Shown: positions 36,757-44,583, counted from the first letter of the stretch. The stretch is DNA of 64,000 nt from Exiguobacterium profundum (GCF_001909285.1 NZ_MRSV01000001.1:232684-296683); one strand, 5' to 3'. The notes: a model not told the origin generated them from the sequence alone. A program made the numbers and translations.

Positions 36757-37128
36757 ATGAAATCATCGCTTAAAATCATGTTATTCCTCACCATCGCGGC
36801 CATGCTCGTCGTCTTTTCCATCGGTTTCGTCTTCGCCAATCGAGCGACGACCGAACCAGATGTCGAGGGGTATGTGATTGAAATAAATGAATCTGACCGC
36901 ACCGCACTCGTCATCAGCGGAATTACCGCAGAAGAGGCCACGCTCTCTCCTGACACCTTGTTCGCACAAAGTGAACCGGAAGACGTAAGCTGGTTCAAGT
37001 TTCAAGTGAAAGCCATGTTCGAGCAAATCACTGTCGGAGACCACGTCCACATTTGGAAAAAGACCGGTCCGAGTATCTTAAATACTCCGAACCGGTCTTA
37101 TGTGAAAAAAATCGACGTGATCGACTAA
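36757..37128 (+). CDS. DUF3221-like exported protein
   Basis: 123 residues; N-terminal hydrophobic helix at about 7-28 (signal or anchor), then a small OB-like domain with the DUF3221 pattern: VEGYVIEINESDRTALVI, then FKFQVKAMFEQITVGDHVHIW. YobA of B. subtilis is a relative; function unknown. GAAGGAGG precedes the ATG. It is divergent from the reductase operon and convergent with modB, with which it shares three bases at the stop codons. Its 3' coding region contains the hairpin that ends modAB transcription. Confidence 0.75.
   Translation: MKSSLKIMLFLTIAAMLVVFSIGFVFANRATTEPDVEGYVIEINESDRTALVISGITAEEATLSPDTLFAQSEPEDVSWFKFQVKAMFEQITVGDHVHIWKKTGPSILNTPNRSYVKKIDVID
37055..37099 (-). terminator. 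modAB terminator embedded in the DUF3221 coding sequence
   Basis: On the minus strand AAGACCGGT...GGAGTAT pairs with ATACTCG...ACCGGTCTT (one mismatch, one bulge, loop of five), followed by TTTTTCC. On the plus strand the same bases encode part of the DUF3221 protein and have no T-run, so the signal is for modB only. Confidence 0.85.
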
Positions 37129-37766
37129 TATGAACGCTTGCCATAACGTTCACTCAGCCAGAGGACTAAAAATGCCAAACCAACCAACCATCCGCTCCAG
37201 ACGAGCGCCTGGGTCATATCTCCGTTGATTGTCGCCATATAAATCGCTGTGGCGAGCGTCATCGTCTCGCCCGGGATATTTCCGGCAATCATCATCGTGA
37301 TCCCAAACTCGCCGATTGACCGTGCGAAACCAAGGACAAACCCACTCGTCAACGCAGGTAACAGCAGCGGAATCGTCACGTAGGTGAACAGTTGGCGCTC
37401 TGACCCACCGAGCACGCGTCCGGCCTCATACCATTCCGCATCGAGTTGTTTAAGACCGAGACGAATCGTTTGGTAGATGAGCGGAAACGCGGCCAAGGCG
37501 GATGCGATGATGTTCGCCTGTTTCGTGAACAAGATCGTAATCGGTAACAATCCGCCGATCCCGTTGTTCCCGAGGACAATCAAGGCGTATAGTCCGATGA
37601 CTGTCGGCGGCAAGATGAGCGGCAGTAAAAACACCGTCTCGAGCAGCCGCTTTCCTTTGAATTGACGGTGATGCATGAAATAAGCCGCTCCGAAGGCGAG
37701 GACGAAGGCGCTCACCGTCGCCATCATCCCGACTTCGAATGTGAGTTGAAGTGGATGTTGCATCAT
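37125..37766 (-). CDS. modB: molybdate ABC transporter permease
   Basis: 213 residues, five to six TM helices, with the EAA loop EAGRVLGGSERQLFTYVTIPLLLPAL near residue 125 and the GFARSIGEFGITMMIAGN block diagnostic of ModB/CysT-type permeases. It overlaps modA by four bases. No modC ATPase gene follows; transcription ends in the convergent DUF3221 gene, so an ATPase must come from elsewhere. Confidence 0.93.
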   Translation of the reverse strand: MMQHPLQLTFEVGMMATVSAFVLAFGAAYFMHHRQFKGKRLLETVFLLPLILPPTVIGLYALIVLGNNGIGGLLPITILFTKQANIIASALAAFPLIYQTIRLGLKQLDAEWYEAGRVLGGSERQLFTYVTIPLLLPALTSGFVLGFARSIGEFGITMMIAGNIPGETMTLATAIYMATINGDMTQALVWSGWLVGLAFLVLWLSERYGKRSY

Positions 37767-38494
37767 TTAGAAAATCCTTTCGCTAAAAAGTGAGCTTGGA
37801 TATCATCGTCAAACAAACGCGCGTACACCTCGTGTACGTATGGGTTGTGCGTCAACCGGACCGCCGGATACGCGATCGTACCCGTCGCTTCAAACGGGAC
37901 CGACTGAAGCGACTCGACGTCCGTCGTCAGTTCCGTCTTATAGACGAATCCCGCATTGGCGTCGCCTTGTTCGATGAGCGTCAATACTTGTCTTACATTC
38001 TGGGCGAACATGATTCGCGGTTCCACTTCTTCCCACACGCCTTCCACTTCTAGCGCCGCTTTCGCGTAGCGACCGGCCGGGACATTGACCGGGTCACCGA
38101 TGACGATCCGAGCACATGCGTTTAAGTCGTACCATGTCTCCGCGCACGGTTTCCCTTTCGGTGTCACGAGCCACAGCTCGTTATACAAGAACGCATCCCG
38201 CTCTAGAATCGGGATTTGTAGTCGGTCGACATCATCAACGCTCGCGGCTAAAAAGATATCTGCCGGAGACCCGTGATCGATTTGTGCTCGCAAGGCGCCG
38301 CTCCCGTTCGTCACGACTCGAACATCGATCCCATCGAACTCTGCTTCAAGTTGTCGCTCGACCGCTTCTAAAGCCGGTCCTAAGCTTGCCGCCGCCAAAA
38401 TGGTCACGGTGTCCTCCGAATCTGAACTCGACCAGACTTGACTTAGTAATAAGGCGACCGTCACCCCTACGATGACTTCACTCACCCGTTTCAT
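37763..38494 (-). CDS. modA: molybdate-binding protein ModA, without lipobox
   Basis: Binds molybdate for import. 243 residues, opening TVTILAAASLGPALEAVE after the signal, with NGSGALRAQIDHGSPADIFLAAS (oxyanion-binding Ser region), NVPAGRYAKAALE and GDANAGFVYKTEL typical of ModA. The N-terminus (about residues 8-20) is hydrophobic, but the position of the expected lipobox Cys reads SQVWSSS. It may therefore be secreted, or stay anchored by an uncleaved helix, unlike most Gram-positive ModA. A weak Fnr-like sequence lies upstream. Confidence 0.9.
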   Translation of the reverse strand: MKRVSEVIVGVTVALLLSQVWSSSDSEDTVTILAAASLGPALEAVERQLEAEFDGIDVRVVTNGSGALRAQIDHGSPADIFLAASVDDVDRLQIPILERDAFLYNELWLVTPKGKPCAETWYDLNACARIVIGDPVNVPAGRYAKAALEVEGVWEEVEPRIMFAQNVRQVLTLIEQGDANAGFVYKTELTTDVESLQSVPFEATGTIAYPAVRLTHNPYVHEVYARLFDDDIQAHFLAKGFSK

Positions 38495-38548
38495 GATTAA
38501 TCACTCCTTTGCCTCCCCTTTATCGTAGCGCTTGATTTGCCTCCCATC

Positions 38549-38564
38549 TGTATCAAACGTCACA
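38549..38564 (-). promoter_or_regulatory. weak Fnr-like site upstream of modA
   Basis: On the plus strand TGTAT-N6-TCACA, eight of ten matches to TGTGA-N6-TCACA, 55-70 bases before modA. The match is too weak to count on without support. Confidence 0.35.
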
Positions 38565-38593
38565 AAAAGACACCTCTACGTAAGTAGAGGTGT
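38565..38593 (-). terminator. terminator of ric
   Basis: ACACCTCTAC / GTAGAGGTGT perfect 10-bp stem with a four-base loop, followed on the minus strand by CTTTTTG. Confidence 0.92.
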
Positions 38594-38601
38594 GCCACTG
38601 C

Positions 38602-39309
38602 TTAAGCGAACGCGCGCGCCCGCGGGAATAAAATGTTGTTTTCGAGATGAATGTGTTCAAACGTATCCGATTCGAGCGCTTCTAACCGTTGATAGACAAG
38701 ACGATACGTCCCACACGCTCCTTCAGGCGGCGTATAGTCGTTTGTGATGTGACGCAACTCTTTTAAAATGTCCCCGGCTGTTGCATGTTCTGACTCGAGC
38801 GAGGCCAAGATGTCATCAAGCTCCCGTCTCGTTTCAGCTGTCGGTGCGGTCTCGTGACGAAGCAGCGTCGGGAAGTCTTCTGTCTCTTCTTTGACGATAT
38901 GTTGTTCAAGTTCCACTTTCAATTGATTGAACAGTTGATGAATGCGTCCGAGGTGCAGATGATTTTGTCCGTGGACCCGGAACACTTTTGTCACATATGG
39001 TGTGAGCTGTGGCAATTCGTCCGTCAAAAATTGGTGATGCTTATAAATGATGTGCTCAATCAATTCCGAAGAAGAAGCGGCATCCCAATCGATGCTCTTC
39101 TCGTTCATCTCTTGCTTGCGTTGATAAAGCGCATTAACTTCTTCTAAAATGTCTTCCGTCGACCGTTTCGATTTGTCAGTCGCTTCATCGAGTGGTCGGT
39201 TGCCGCCACAACAAAAATCGATTCGGTTCCGTTTGAAAATGTCTGCCGCTTGCGGGCATTGTTTGACGATTTCAGATACGTGCGTATCGCCCGTGAATGT
39301 CTGTGTCAT
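38602..39309 (-). CDS. ric: iron-sulfur cluster repair di-iron protein RIC (ScdA/YtfE)
   Basis: Repairs clusters damaged by nitric oxide or peroxide; useful because nitrate respiration yields nitrite and NO. 235 residues. N-terminal ScdA_N domain with RIDFCCGGNRPLDEA (about 29-43), then a hemerythrin-like four-helix domain with di-iron ligands in HIIYKHHQF, HGQNHLHLGRIH, HIVKEETEDFP, SEHATAGD and FEHIHLENNILFPRA. A perfect Fnr box lies 62-77 bases upstream of the start. It has its own terminator and stands as a single gene at the right edge of the island. Confidence 0.95.
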   Translation of the reverse strand: MTQTFTGDTHVSEIVKQCPQAADIFKRNRIDFCCGGNRPLDEATDKSKRSTEDILEEVNALYQRKQEMNEKSIDWDAASSSELIEHIIYKHHQFLTDELPQLTPYVTKVFRVHGQNHLHLGRIHQLFNQLKVELEQHIVKEETEDFPTLLRHETAPTAETRRELDDILASLESEHATAGDILKELRHITNDYTPPEGACGTYRLVYQRLEALESDTFEHIHLENNILFPRARAFA

Positions 39310-39370
39310 CTGTCATAACCTCCATATTCATTTTGACATGTTCAGCGTAGCAAGAGTTCGACAACAAAAA

Positions 39371-39386
39371 TGTGAAATACGTCACA
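39371..39386 (-). promoter_or_regulatory. perfect Fnr box upstream of ric
   Basis: TGTGA-N6-TCACA with all ten positions matched, inside a wider palindrome AAATGTGA...TCACATTT. Its centre is about 69 bases upstream of the ric start. Confidence 0.87.
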
Positions 39387-39424
39387 TTTAAGTGAACAGG
39401 ATGCAGGTGTTCCAAATTTGGACA

Positions 39425-39448
39425 CAAAAAACCCCTCTTGTCGAGGGG
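39425..39448 (-). terminator. terminator of aceA
   Basis: On the minus strand CCCCTCGACAAGAGGGG followed by six T, just after the aceA stop. It differs entirely from the terminator that follows the aceA remnant at 22704. Confidence 0.9.
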
Positions 39449-39454
39449 CATCGC

Positions 39455-40732
39455 TCAATGCAACGGCGTTTCAAACTGTTCAGTCTCGGTCGAACCTGCG
39501 AGCGCTGTCGTTGATGATTGTCCACCTGAGATGACGAGCGAGACTTCATCGAAGTAACCCGTTCCGACTTCACGCTGATGACGTGTCGCCGTGTAACCAT
39601 GTACTTCAGCCGCAAATTCTGCTTGCTGTAACTCCGAGTACGCCGCCATGCCACGATCTTTGTAACCGCGTGCGAGCTCAAACATGCCGAAGTTGAGCGC
39701 GTGGAATCCAGCGAGTGTAACGAACTGGAACTTGTATCCCATTGCGCCGATTTCTTGTTGGAACGTGGCGATCTCTTCGTCTGACAGCTTCTTCTTCCAG
39801 TTGAACGATGGCGAGCAGTTGTAAGCGAGAAGTTTGCCTGGATACTTCGCATGAATCGCTTCGGCAAATTGACGTGCCTCTGCCAAATCTGGTTCGGACG
39901 TCTCACACCAGACGAGGTCTGCATACGGTGCATAAGCGAGACCACGAGCGATTGCTTGCTCGATACCAGCTTCCGTACGATAGAAGCCTTCCGGCGTACG
40001 CTCTCCAATGATGAACGGATGATCGATTGGGTCGATGTCGCTCGTGATCAAGTTCGCCGCGTGCGCATCTGTCCGCGCTACGATGATTGTCGGGACACCC
40101 ATGACGTCTGCCGCGAGTCGAGCCGAAATCAAGTTTTTCACAGCCGTCTGCGTAGGGAGTAACACCTTCCCACCGAGGTGACCACATTTCTTCTCAGACG
40201 AGAGCTGGTCTTCAAGGTGAACGCCGGCAGCCCCCGCTTCGATCATCGCCTTCGTCAATTCGAATACGTTGAGCACCCCACCGAATCCGGCTTCCATATC
40301 CGCGACAATCGGTGCGAACCAATGCGTGTCGCCTTTCCCTTCTGCCGTTTGAATTTGGTCAGCACGTTGAAGCGCTTGGTTGATTCGTTTGACGACACTT
40401 GGCACCGAGTTGGCCGGATATAGACTCTGGTCCGGATACATGTGACCTGACAGGTTCGCATCCGCCGCTACTTGCCAACCACTCAAATAGATGGCTTCGA
40501 GTCCTGCTTTTACTTGCTGAATCGCCTGGTTCCCTGTCAACGCACCGAGTGCATGGACGTAGTCACGCTCGTGCATCAATTGCCACAGGCGTTCCGCTCC
40601 TTTTGTCGCAAGCGTATGTTCAATCACGATAGACCCTCGTAATTTCATGACGTCTTCTACAGAGTATGGACGTTCTACCCCTTCAAATCGTTCTGACTTC
40701 CAGCTGTTCAACAATTCTTCGCGTTTTTTCAT
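39455..40732 (-). CDS. aceA: isocitrate lyase
   Basis: Splits isocitrate into succinate and glyoxylate, the first step of the glyoxylate shunt. 425 residues from the ATG at 40732 (AGGAGG eight bases upstream; two in-frame TTG codons before it are not needed). Signature [14 protein letters not shown] (about 182-195) includes the catalytic Cys in KKCGH. Other family blocks are [31 protein letters not shown] and [13 protein letters not shown]. The last 28 codons or so are duplicated at 22744-22869. An operator-like palindrome stands 44-55 bases upstream. The malate synthase gene is the next operon upstream. Confidence 0.96.
   Translation of the reverse strand: MKKREELLNSWKSERFEGVERPYSVEDVMKLRGSIVIEHTLATKGAERLWQLMHERDYVHALGALTGNQAIQQVKAGLEAIYLSGWQVAADANLSGHMYPDQSLYPANSVPSVVKRINQALQRADQIQTAEGKGDTHWFAPIVADMEAGFGGVLNVFELTKAMIEAGAAGVHLEDQLSSEKKCGHLGGKVLLPTQTAVKNLISARLAADVMGVPTIIVARTDAHAANLITSDIDPIDHPFIIGERTPEGFYRTEAGIEQAIARGLAYAPYADLVWCETSEPDLAEARQFAEAIHAKYPGKLLAYNCSPSFNWKKKLSDEEIATFQQEIGAMGYKFQFVTLAGFHALNFGMFELARGYKDRGMAAYSELQQAEFAAEVHGYTATRHQREVGTGYFDEVSLVISGGQSSTTALAGSTETEQFETPLH
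39507..39589 (-). repeat. right direct repeat bounding the nitrate island (aceA 3' end)
   Basis: The 3' coding part of the intact aceA, matching 22787-22869 with one mismatch in 83 and 68 identical bases in a row. Same orientation as the left copy. Confidence 0.95.
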
Positions 40733-40775
40733 CAACAAACCCTCCTGTATTATATTAATTTAATAAAATTTAATT

Positions 40776-40787
40776 TGTTATATAACA
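40776..40787. promoter_or_regulatory. operator-like palindrome upstream of aceA
   Basis: TGTTATATAACA, a perfect 12-bp palindrome in an AT-rich region, 44-55 bases before aceA. Near copies lie upstream of malate synthase at 43309 and 43339, so a common regulator is likely. Confidence 0.6.
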
Positions 40788-40807
40788 GATAGTGCAAACG
40801 AAATGAT

Positions 40808-41104
40808 TTAGTCGAGGTAAGCGCAGCATTCCAACGCTGCCTTAAACGTCGAATGCTCCATCCCGCAGCAACGACAGACATTTTCTTCGTCACGGTCCTC
40901 TGGTTTGCGGAAAACGACGACTTCATCGATCGGCTCTTTCATGATTTGGAGCGAACCGTCTGCACGATCCAAGACGAGGCGCATCAAGTCGTTGCCGTAT
41001 ACGAATGCCGTATTCGCCAAAGATGCTGTCGTTTCTCCAGATACGATGCGGCGGACGACCCAACGTTCAATCAACTGTTCGCTTTCCATTTTTTTTTTTG
41101 TCAT
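40808..41104 (-). CDS. small Cys-rich protein co-translated with malate synthase, unrecognised
   Basis: 98 residues. ATG at 41104 overlaps the malate synthase stop (ATGA) and AAAGGAGG lies ten bases before it. An A11 run forms codons 3-5 (MTKKKM). The N-terminal 65 residues look alpha/beta; the end is CRCCGMEHSTFKAALECCAYLD, with a CXXCG knuckle and a vicinal CC, suggesting a small metal site. No family recognised. Its place between malate synthase and isocitrate lyase suggests a glyoxylate-shunt accessory role, but this is context only. Confidence 0.7.
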   Translation of the reverse strand: MTKKKMESEQLIERWVVRRIVSGETTASLANTAFVYGNDLMRLVLDRADGSLQIMKEPIDEVVVFRKPEDRDEENVCRCCGMEHSTFKAALECCAYLD

Positions 41105-43284
41105 GATGAGGTTCCTCCTTTAAGGTTTAACTCCACAGTTTGACGTTTCATAAATTCACGGCGGCGACGATGCAAGATTGGCTCCGTGTACCCGTTTGGC
41201 TGTTTCAACCCATGAAACACGAGTTCGTGGGCGGCCTGATAGGCGATCGATTGATCGACGTTCGGTGTCATCGGCCGGTAATTCGAGTCTGACTCGTTTT
41301 GCTCATCGACGACTCGTGCCATCCGATAAAGGGTGACCTCGACTTGTTCTGCTGAACAAATGCCGTGATGCAACCAGTTGGCCACGTGTTGGCTCGAAAT
41401 CCGGAGTGTCGCCCGGTCTTCCATCAGTCCGACATGGTGAATATCCGGCACTTTCGAACAACCGACACCTTGTTCGACCCAACGGACGACGTACCCGAGC
41501 AATCCTTGCAAATTGTTCTCAAGCTCTTCTTTGATCTCTTCTTGCGAATAGATGCGCGTCGCGAGCGGGATATCAAGAAGCTGTTGTCGTTCGTGTTTCA
41601 AAACAGGCTGTTGCATCAATTCTCGCTGTACATCAAAAGCATCAAGTTGATGATAGTGCATCGCATGGAGTGTCGCCGCGGTCGGGGAAGGCACCCATGC
41701 CGTCGTTGCCCCGGAGCGTACGTGTGCCATTTTTTCACGCATCATGTCCTGCATCCGGTCGGGCATCGCCCACATCCCTTTTCCGATTTGTGCTTGATGA
41801 TGGAACCCACTCTCGAGACCGATCGATACATTCAACCGTTCATATGCAGCGAGCCAAGGTGACGTCTTCATTTCTCCCTTCCGACGCATCGGTCCGAGCG
41901 TCATCGAAGAATGAATCTCGTCTCCCGTCCGGTCAAGGAAGCCCGTGTTGATGAAGACGACCCGTTCTTTTACTTGCGCGATACAATTTTTCAAGTTGAG
42001 CGACGTTCGTCTTTCTTCATCCATCACGCCGACTTTTAATGTATAGCGAGGAAGGTCCAGCAGATTTTCCACGGCATCAAACAAAACATTGGTGAATGCC
42101 ACTTCTTCAGAGCCGTGCATTTTCGGCTTGACGATGTAAATCGATCCTTCCCGAGAGTTGAGACGACGATGAAGATGGCGACTTGCAATCAATGAAGTAA
42201 AGATGGCATCCACGATCCCCTCTGGTACCTCGCGACCTTCTGCATCAAGAATCAAGTCCGTCGTCATCAAGTGTCCAACGTTCCGAATGAACAAGAGCGC
42301 GCGTCCTGGGAGGACGACTTCCACCCCACCTTTTCCAATCAAACGCTTGTCTTCGCTTAAACGCCGAGAGAGTCGCTTCCCGTCTTTTTGGAACGAGGCT
42401 TCAAGCGTCCCATCCATTAGACCGAGCCAATTACGATACAGATGAACTTTGTCTTCTGCGCAAACGGCTGCGACCGAGTCTTCGCAATCCACAATAGCGG
42501 AGAGGGCTGATTCAAGCTCGATGTCCATCAGTCCAGCAGGATCAATCTTTCCGATCGGATGCTCTCGGTCGAATTGAAGTTCAACGTGTAAGGCATGGTG
42601 CCTTAGCATCAACGTCTTCAACTCGTTCGGTTCGCCGGTATAACCGACGAAGGAATCATAAGCGAATAAATGCTCCTCGTCTCCAATCACCGCGTAGGCG
42701 ACGTCGTCACGAACGACATATCGTGATACGTCTCTGTGTGACCCGGACGACAGTGGGAACGTGTCATCCAAAAACTGTTTAGCTAACCGAATGACTTCAT
42801 TTCCGCGAACAGGATTATATGTTCGCCCCTTTTCCATGCCGTCTGCCTCGTCAATCATGTCCGTCCCATAAAGGGCGTCGTAGAGACTCCCCCATCTGGC
42901 ATTGGCGGCATTGAGTGCATATCTGGCATTGTCTAACGGTACGACGAGTTGCGGTCCCGCTTGATGAGCGATTTCGCGATCGACATTCGACACGTCGATC
43001 TGAAAATCTTCGACTACCGGTTCGATATAGCCGATCGACGTTAAAAATGTCTCGTACTCGGTTGGATCGACTTCGTCTTGACGACTGTACCACTCCTGTA
43101 ACAATCGCTCGAATGTCTTGCGCTGCTCCAGAAGTGTCTGATTCACTGGAATGAAACGCTCTAGAAGCGATTCGACCCCTTCCCAAAAATCATTGATTTC
43201 ATGAGGTTCAAGAACGTTTTTATTCACAAATTCGAGCAGTTTCTCATGAATATGATACTTATCTAGTCGTTCATAGTGTTCCAA
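41101..43284 (-). CDS. glcB: malate synthase G
   Basis: Condenses glyoxylate with acetyl-CoA to malate, completing the glyoxylate shunt. The start is taken as TTG at 43284, giving 727 residues (E. coli GlcB is 723), because AAAGGAGG lies ten bases before it; an ATG at 43308 has no ribosome site. Family blocks: ARWGSLYDALYGTD, VEDSVAAV-like DCEDSVAAVCAEDK (catalytic region), RSLLFIRNVGHLM-like RALLFIRNVGHLMT, IYIVKPKMHGSEEVAF, FINTGFLDRTGDE and TAWVPSPTAATLHAMHYH. Form G in a Firmicute beside an aceA of ordinary type is less common than form A. It shares the TGTTATATAACA-like operators with aceA. Confidence 0.95.
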   Translation of the reverse strand: MEHYERLDKYHIHEKLLEFVNKNVLEPHEINDFWEGVESLLERFIPVNQTLLEQRKTFERLLQEWYSRQDEVDPTEYETFLTSIGYIEPVVEDFQIDVSNVDREIAHQAGPQLVVPLDNARYALNAANARWGSLYDALYGTDMIDEADGMEKGRTYNPVRGNEVIRLAKQFLDDTFPLSSGSHRDVSRYVVRDDVAYAVIGDEEHLFAYDSFVGYTGEPNELKTLMLRHHALHVELQFDREHPIGKIDPAGLMDIELESALSAIVDCEDSVAAVCAEDKVHLYRNWLGLMDGTLEASFQKDGKRLSRRLSEDKRLIGKGGVEVVLPGRALLFIRNVGHLMTTDLILDAEGREVPEGIVDAIFTSLIASRHLHRRLNSREGSIYIVKPKMHGSEEVAFTNVLFDAVENLLDLPRYTLKVGVMDEERRTSLNLKNCIAQVKERVVFINTGFLDRTGDEIHSSMTLGPMRRKGEMKTSPWLAAYERLNVSIGLESGFHHQAQIGKGMWAMPDRMQDMMREKMAHVRSGATTAWVPSPTAATLHAMHYHQLDAFDVQRELMQQPVLKHERQQLLDIPLATRIYSQEEIKEELENNLQGLLGYVVRWVEQGVGCSKVPDIHHVGLMEDRATLRISSQHVANWLHHGICSAEQVEVTLYRMARVVDEQNESDSNYRPMTPNVDQSIAYQAAHELVFHGLKQPNGYTEPILHRRRREFMKRQTVELNLKGGTSS

Positions 43285-43308
43285 GCGTTCACATCCTCCT
43301 TTAATCAT

Positions 43309-43350
43309 TGTTATATATCAGTTGTTTATAATATAGACTATTATATAACA
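43309..43350. promoter_or_regulatory. two operator-like palindromes upstream of malate synthase
   Basis: TGTTATATATCA at 43309-43320 and TATTATATAACA at 43339-43350 each differ by one base from the perfect palindrome upstream of aceA. They flank the probable promoter of the malate synthase operon. Confidence 0.55.
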
Positions 43351-43423
43351 GTTTGACAACTTATTTTTTAAAACTTTTTATTTGAAATATCGTCAGGATG
43401 GGTTTATTATACATTGTGTGACC

Positions 43424-43453
43424 CATCAATGATTGAGTCATCAATGATTTGAG
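43424..43453. promoter_or_regulatory. tandem CATCAATGATT repeats upstream of the MarR gene
   Basis: CATCAATGATTGAG (43424-43437) and CATCAATGATTTGAG (43439-43453) are repeated 15 bases apart; each contains a near-perfect palindrome TCAATGATTGA. They lie between a TATTATAC -10-like element (about 43405) and the MarR start, a typical place for MarR autorepression. Confidence 0.6.
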
Positions 43454-43465
43454 GAGGCGATGTGC

Positions 43466-43912
43466 ATGCGAGATTCTTGCTCGCTTCGGGATCAAATTCT
43501 CTATCACATCATCACCGTACAAAAAGAATTGGGGCAATTATTCGACTCTGAAATGGACGGGCTCAGCTTGAGCCGCTATGACATTTTAAGCAACTTGTAT
43601 CATGTCGGTCCATTGCGGCAACGTGAATTGCAGCAACGCGTCGATGTCGACCATGCCGCCATCACCAGGCACTTGAAACAGTTAGAGACACAAGGACTCA
43701 TCACGCGGAGACGCTGTGAACAAGACAACCGTGTCATCTATGTCGAATTGACAGACGATGGTCGTGAACAAATTGCACAATGGACTGAGCAAAAAGAGTG
43801 CTTAACGGACCGACTTTTTGTCAACATGAAGGTAGAGGATCAACAACAGTTATTAGCATCCCTAACGATGTTACAAGATACTATTGACCATGAAAGGAAG
43901 ACTACAATATGA
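43466..43912 (+). CDS. MarR-family regulator
   Basis: 148 residues from the ATG at 43466, eight bases after GAGGAGG (an ATG six bases earlier would be too close). Winged helix at about 45-110 with LRQRELQQRVDVDHAAITRHLKQLETQGLI and a wing RRRCEQDNRVIYVELT; dimerisation helices at both ends. Cys5 near the N-terminus and Cys in the wing might sense redox, as in some quinone- or peroxide-responsive MarR proteins. The stop overlaps a nitroreductase start (ATGA), so the nitroreductase is its obvious target. It is divergent from malate synthase, whose palindromes it may also bind. Confidence 0.87.
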   Translation: MRDSCSLRDQILYHIITVQKELGQLFDSEMDGLSLSRYDILSNLYHVGPLRQRELQQRVDVDHAAITRHLKQLETQGLITRRRCEQDNRVIYVELTDDGREQIAQWTEQKECLTDRLFVNMKVEDQQQLLASLTMLQDTIDHERKTTI

Positions 43913-44544
43913 AAAATGCCACACAAAAAGACTTTATGGAGATTGTCAAAGGACGTCGCTCGATTCGTGTATACGATGAGAACGTCAAAATTTTAAAAGA
44001 AGAAATGACACAAATTCTTGAAGAAGCAACAACAGCTCCTTCATCACTTAACTTACAGCCATGGCGCTTCGTCGTCATCGATAGCGCAGAAGGAAAAGAA
44101 ACACTCCTCCCGCTCGCAAGCTTCAACAAACGCCAAGTGGAAACATCTTCAGCTGTGATCGCACTCTTCGCCGACTATCAGATGGCAGATTACACAGAAG
44201 AGATTTTCGATACAGCAGTAGAGCGCGGTATGATGCCGGCTGAGGTCCGTGACCGTCAAGTCGACATGATCAAAGGCATCTTCAAAGATGCACCGAAAGA
44301 AATGATCAAAGATAGCATCATGCTCGATTCAGGTCTCGTTGCGATGCAGCTTATGCTCGTCGCACGCGCACACGGATATGACACAAACCCAATCGGTGGA
44401 TATGATAAAGCGAACATCGCTGAAGCGTTCGGTCTCGACAAAGAGCGTTACCTCCCAGTCATGCTTCTCTCTATCGGGAAAGCAGCCGAAGAAGGTTACC
44501 CATCAGTCCGTTTCCCAGTCGACCGCATCACAGACTGGAAATAA
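43909..44544 (+). CDS. nitroreductase-family flavoprotein
   Basis: FMN-dependent NAD(P)H oxidoreductase acting on nitro compounds or quinones. 211 residues; family opening VKGRRSIRVYD (about 14-24, FMN phosphate arginines), PSSLNLQPWRFVVI (about 43-56), GLVAMQLMLVARAHGYDTNPIGGYD (about 140-165) and a final RFPVD region. It is co-translated with the MarR gene upstream and is followed by a strong terminator. Confidence 0.92.
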   Translation: MKNATQKDFMEIVKGRRSIRVYDENVKILKEEMTQILEEATTAPSSLNLQPWRFVVIDSAEGKETLLPLASFNKRQVETSSAVIALFADYQMADYTEEIFDTAVERGMMPAEVRDRQVDMIKGIFKDAPKEMIKDSIMLDSGLVAMQLMLVARAHGYDTNPIGGYDKANIAEAFGLDKERYLPVMLLSIGKAAEEGYPSVRFPVDRITDWK

Positions 44545-44547
44545 TTC

Positions 44548-44583
44548 AAAAAGGTCAATCGCTGAGGCGATTGACCTTTTTTT
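44548..44583. terminator. bidirectional terminator between two nitroreductase genes
   Basis: AAGGTCAATCGC, loop TGAG, GCGATTGACCTT: a perfect 12-bp stem with A and T runs on both sides. Confidence 0.95.
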
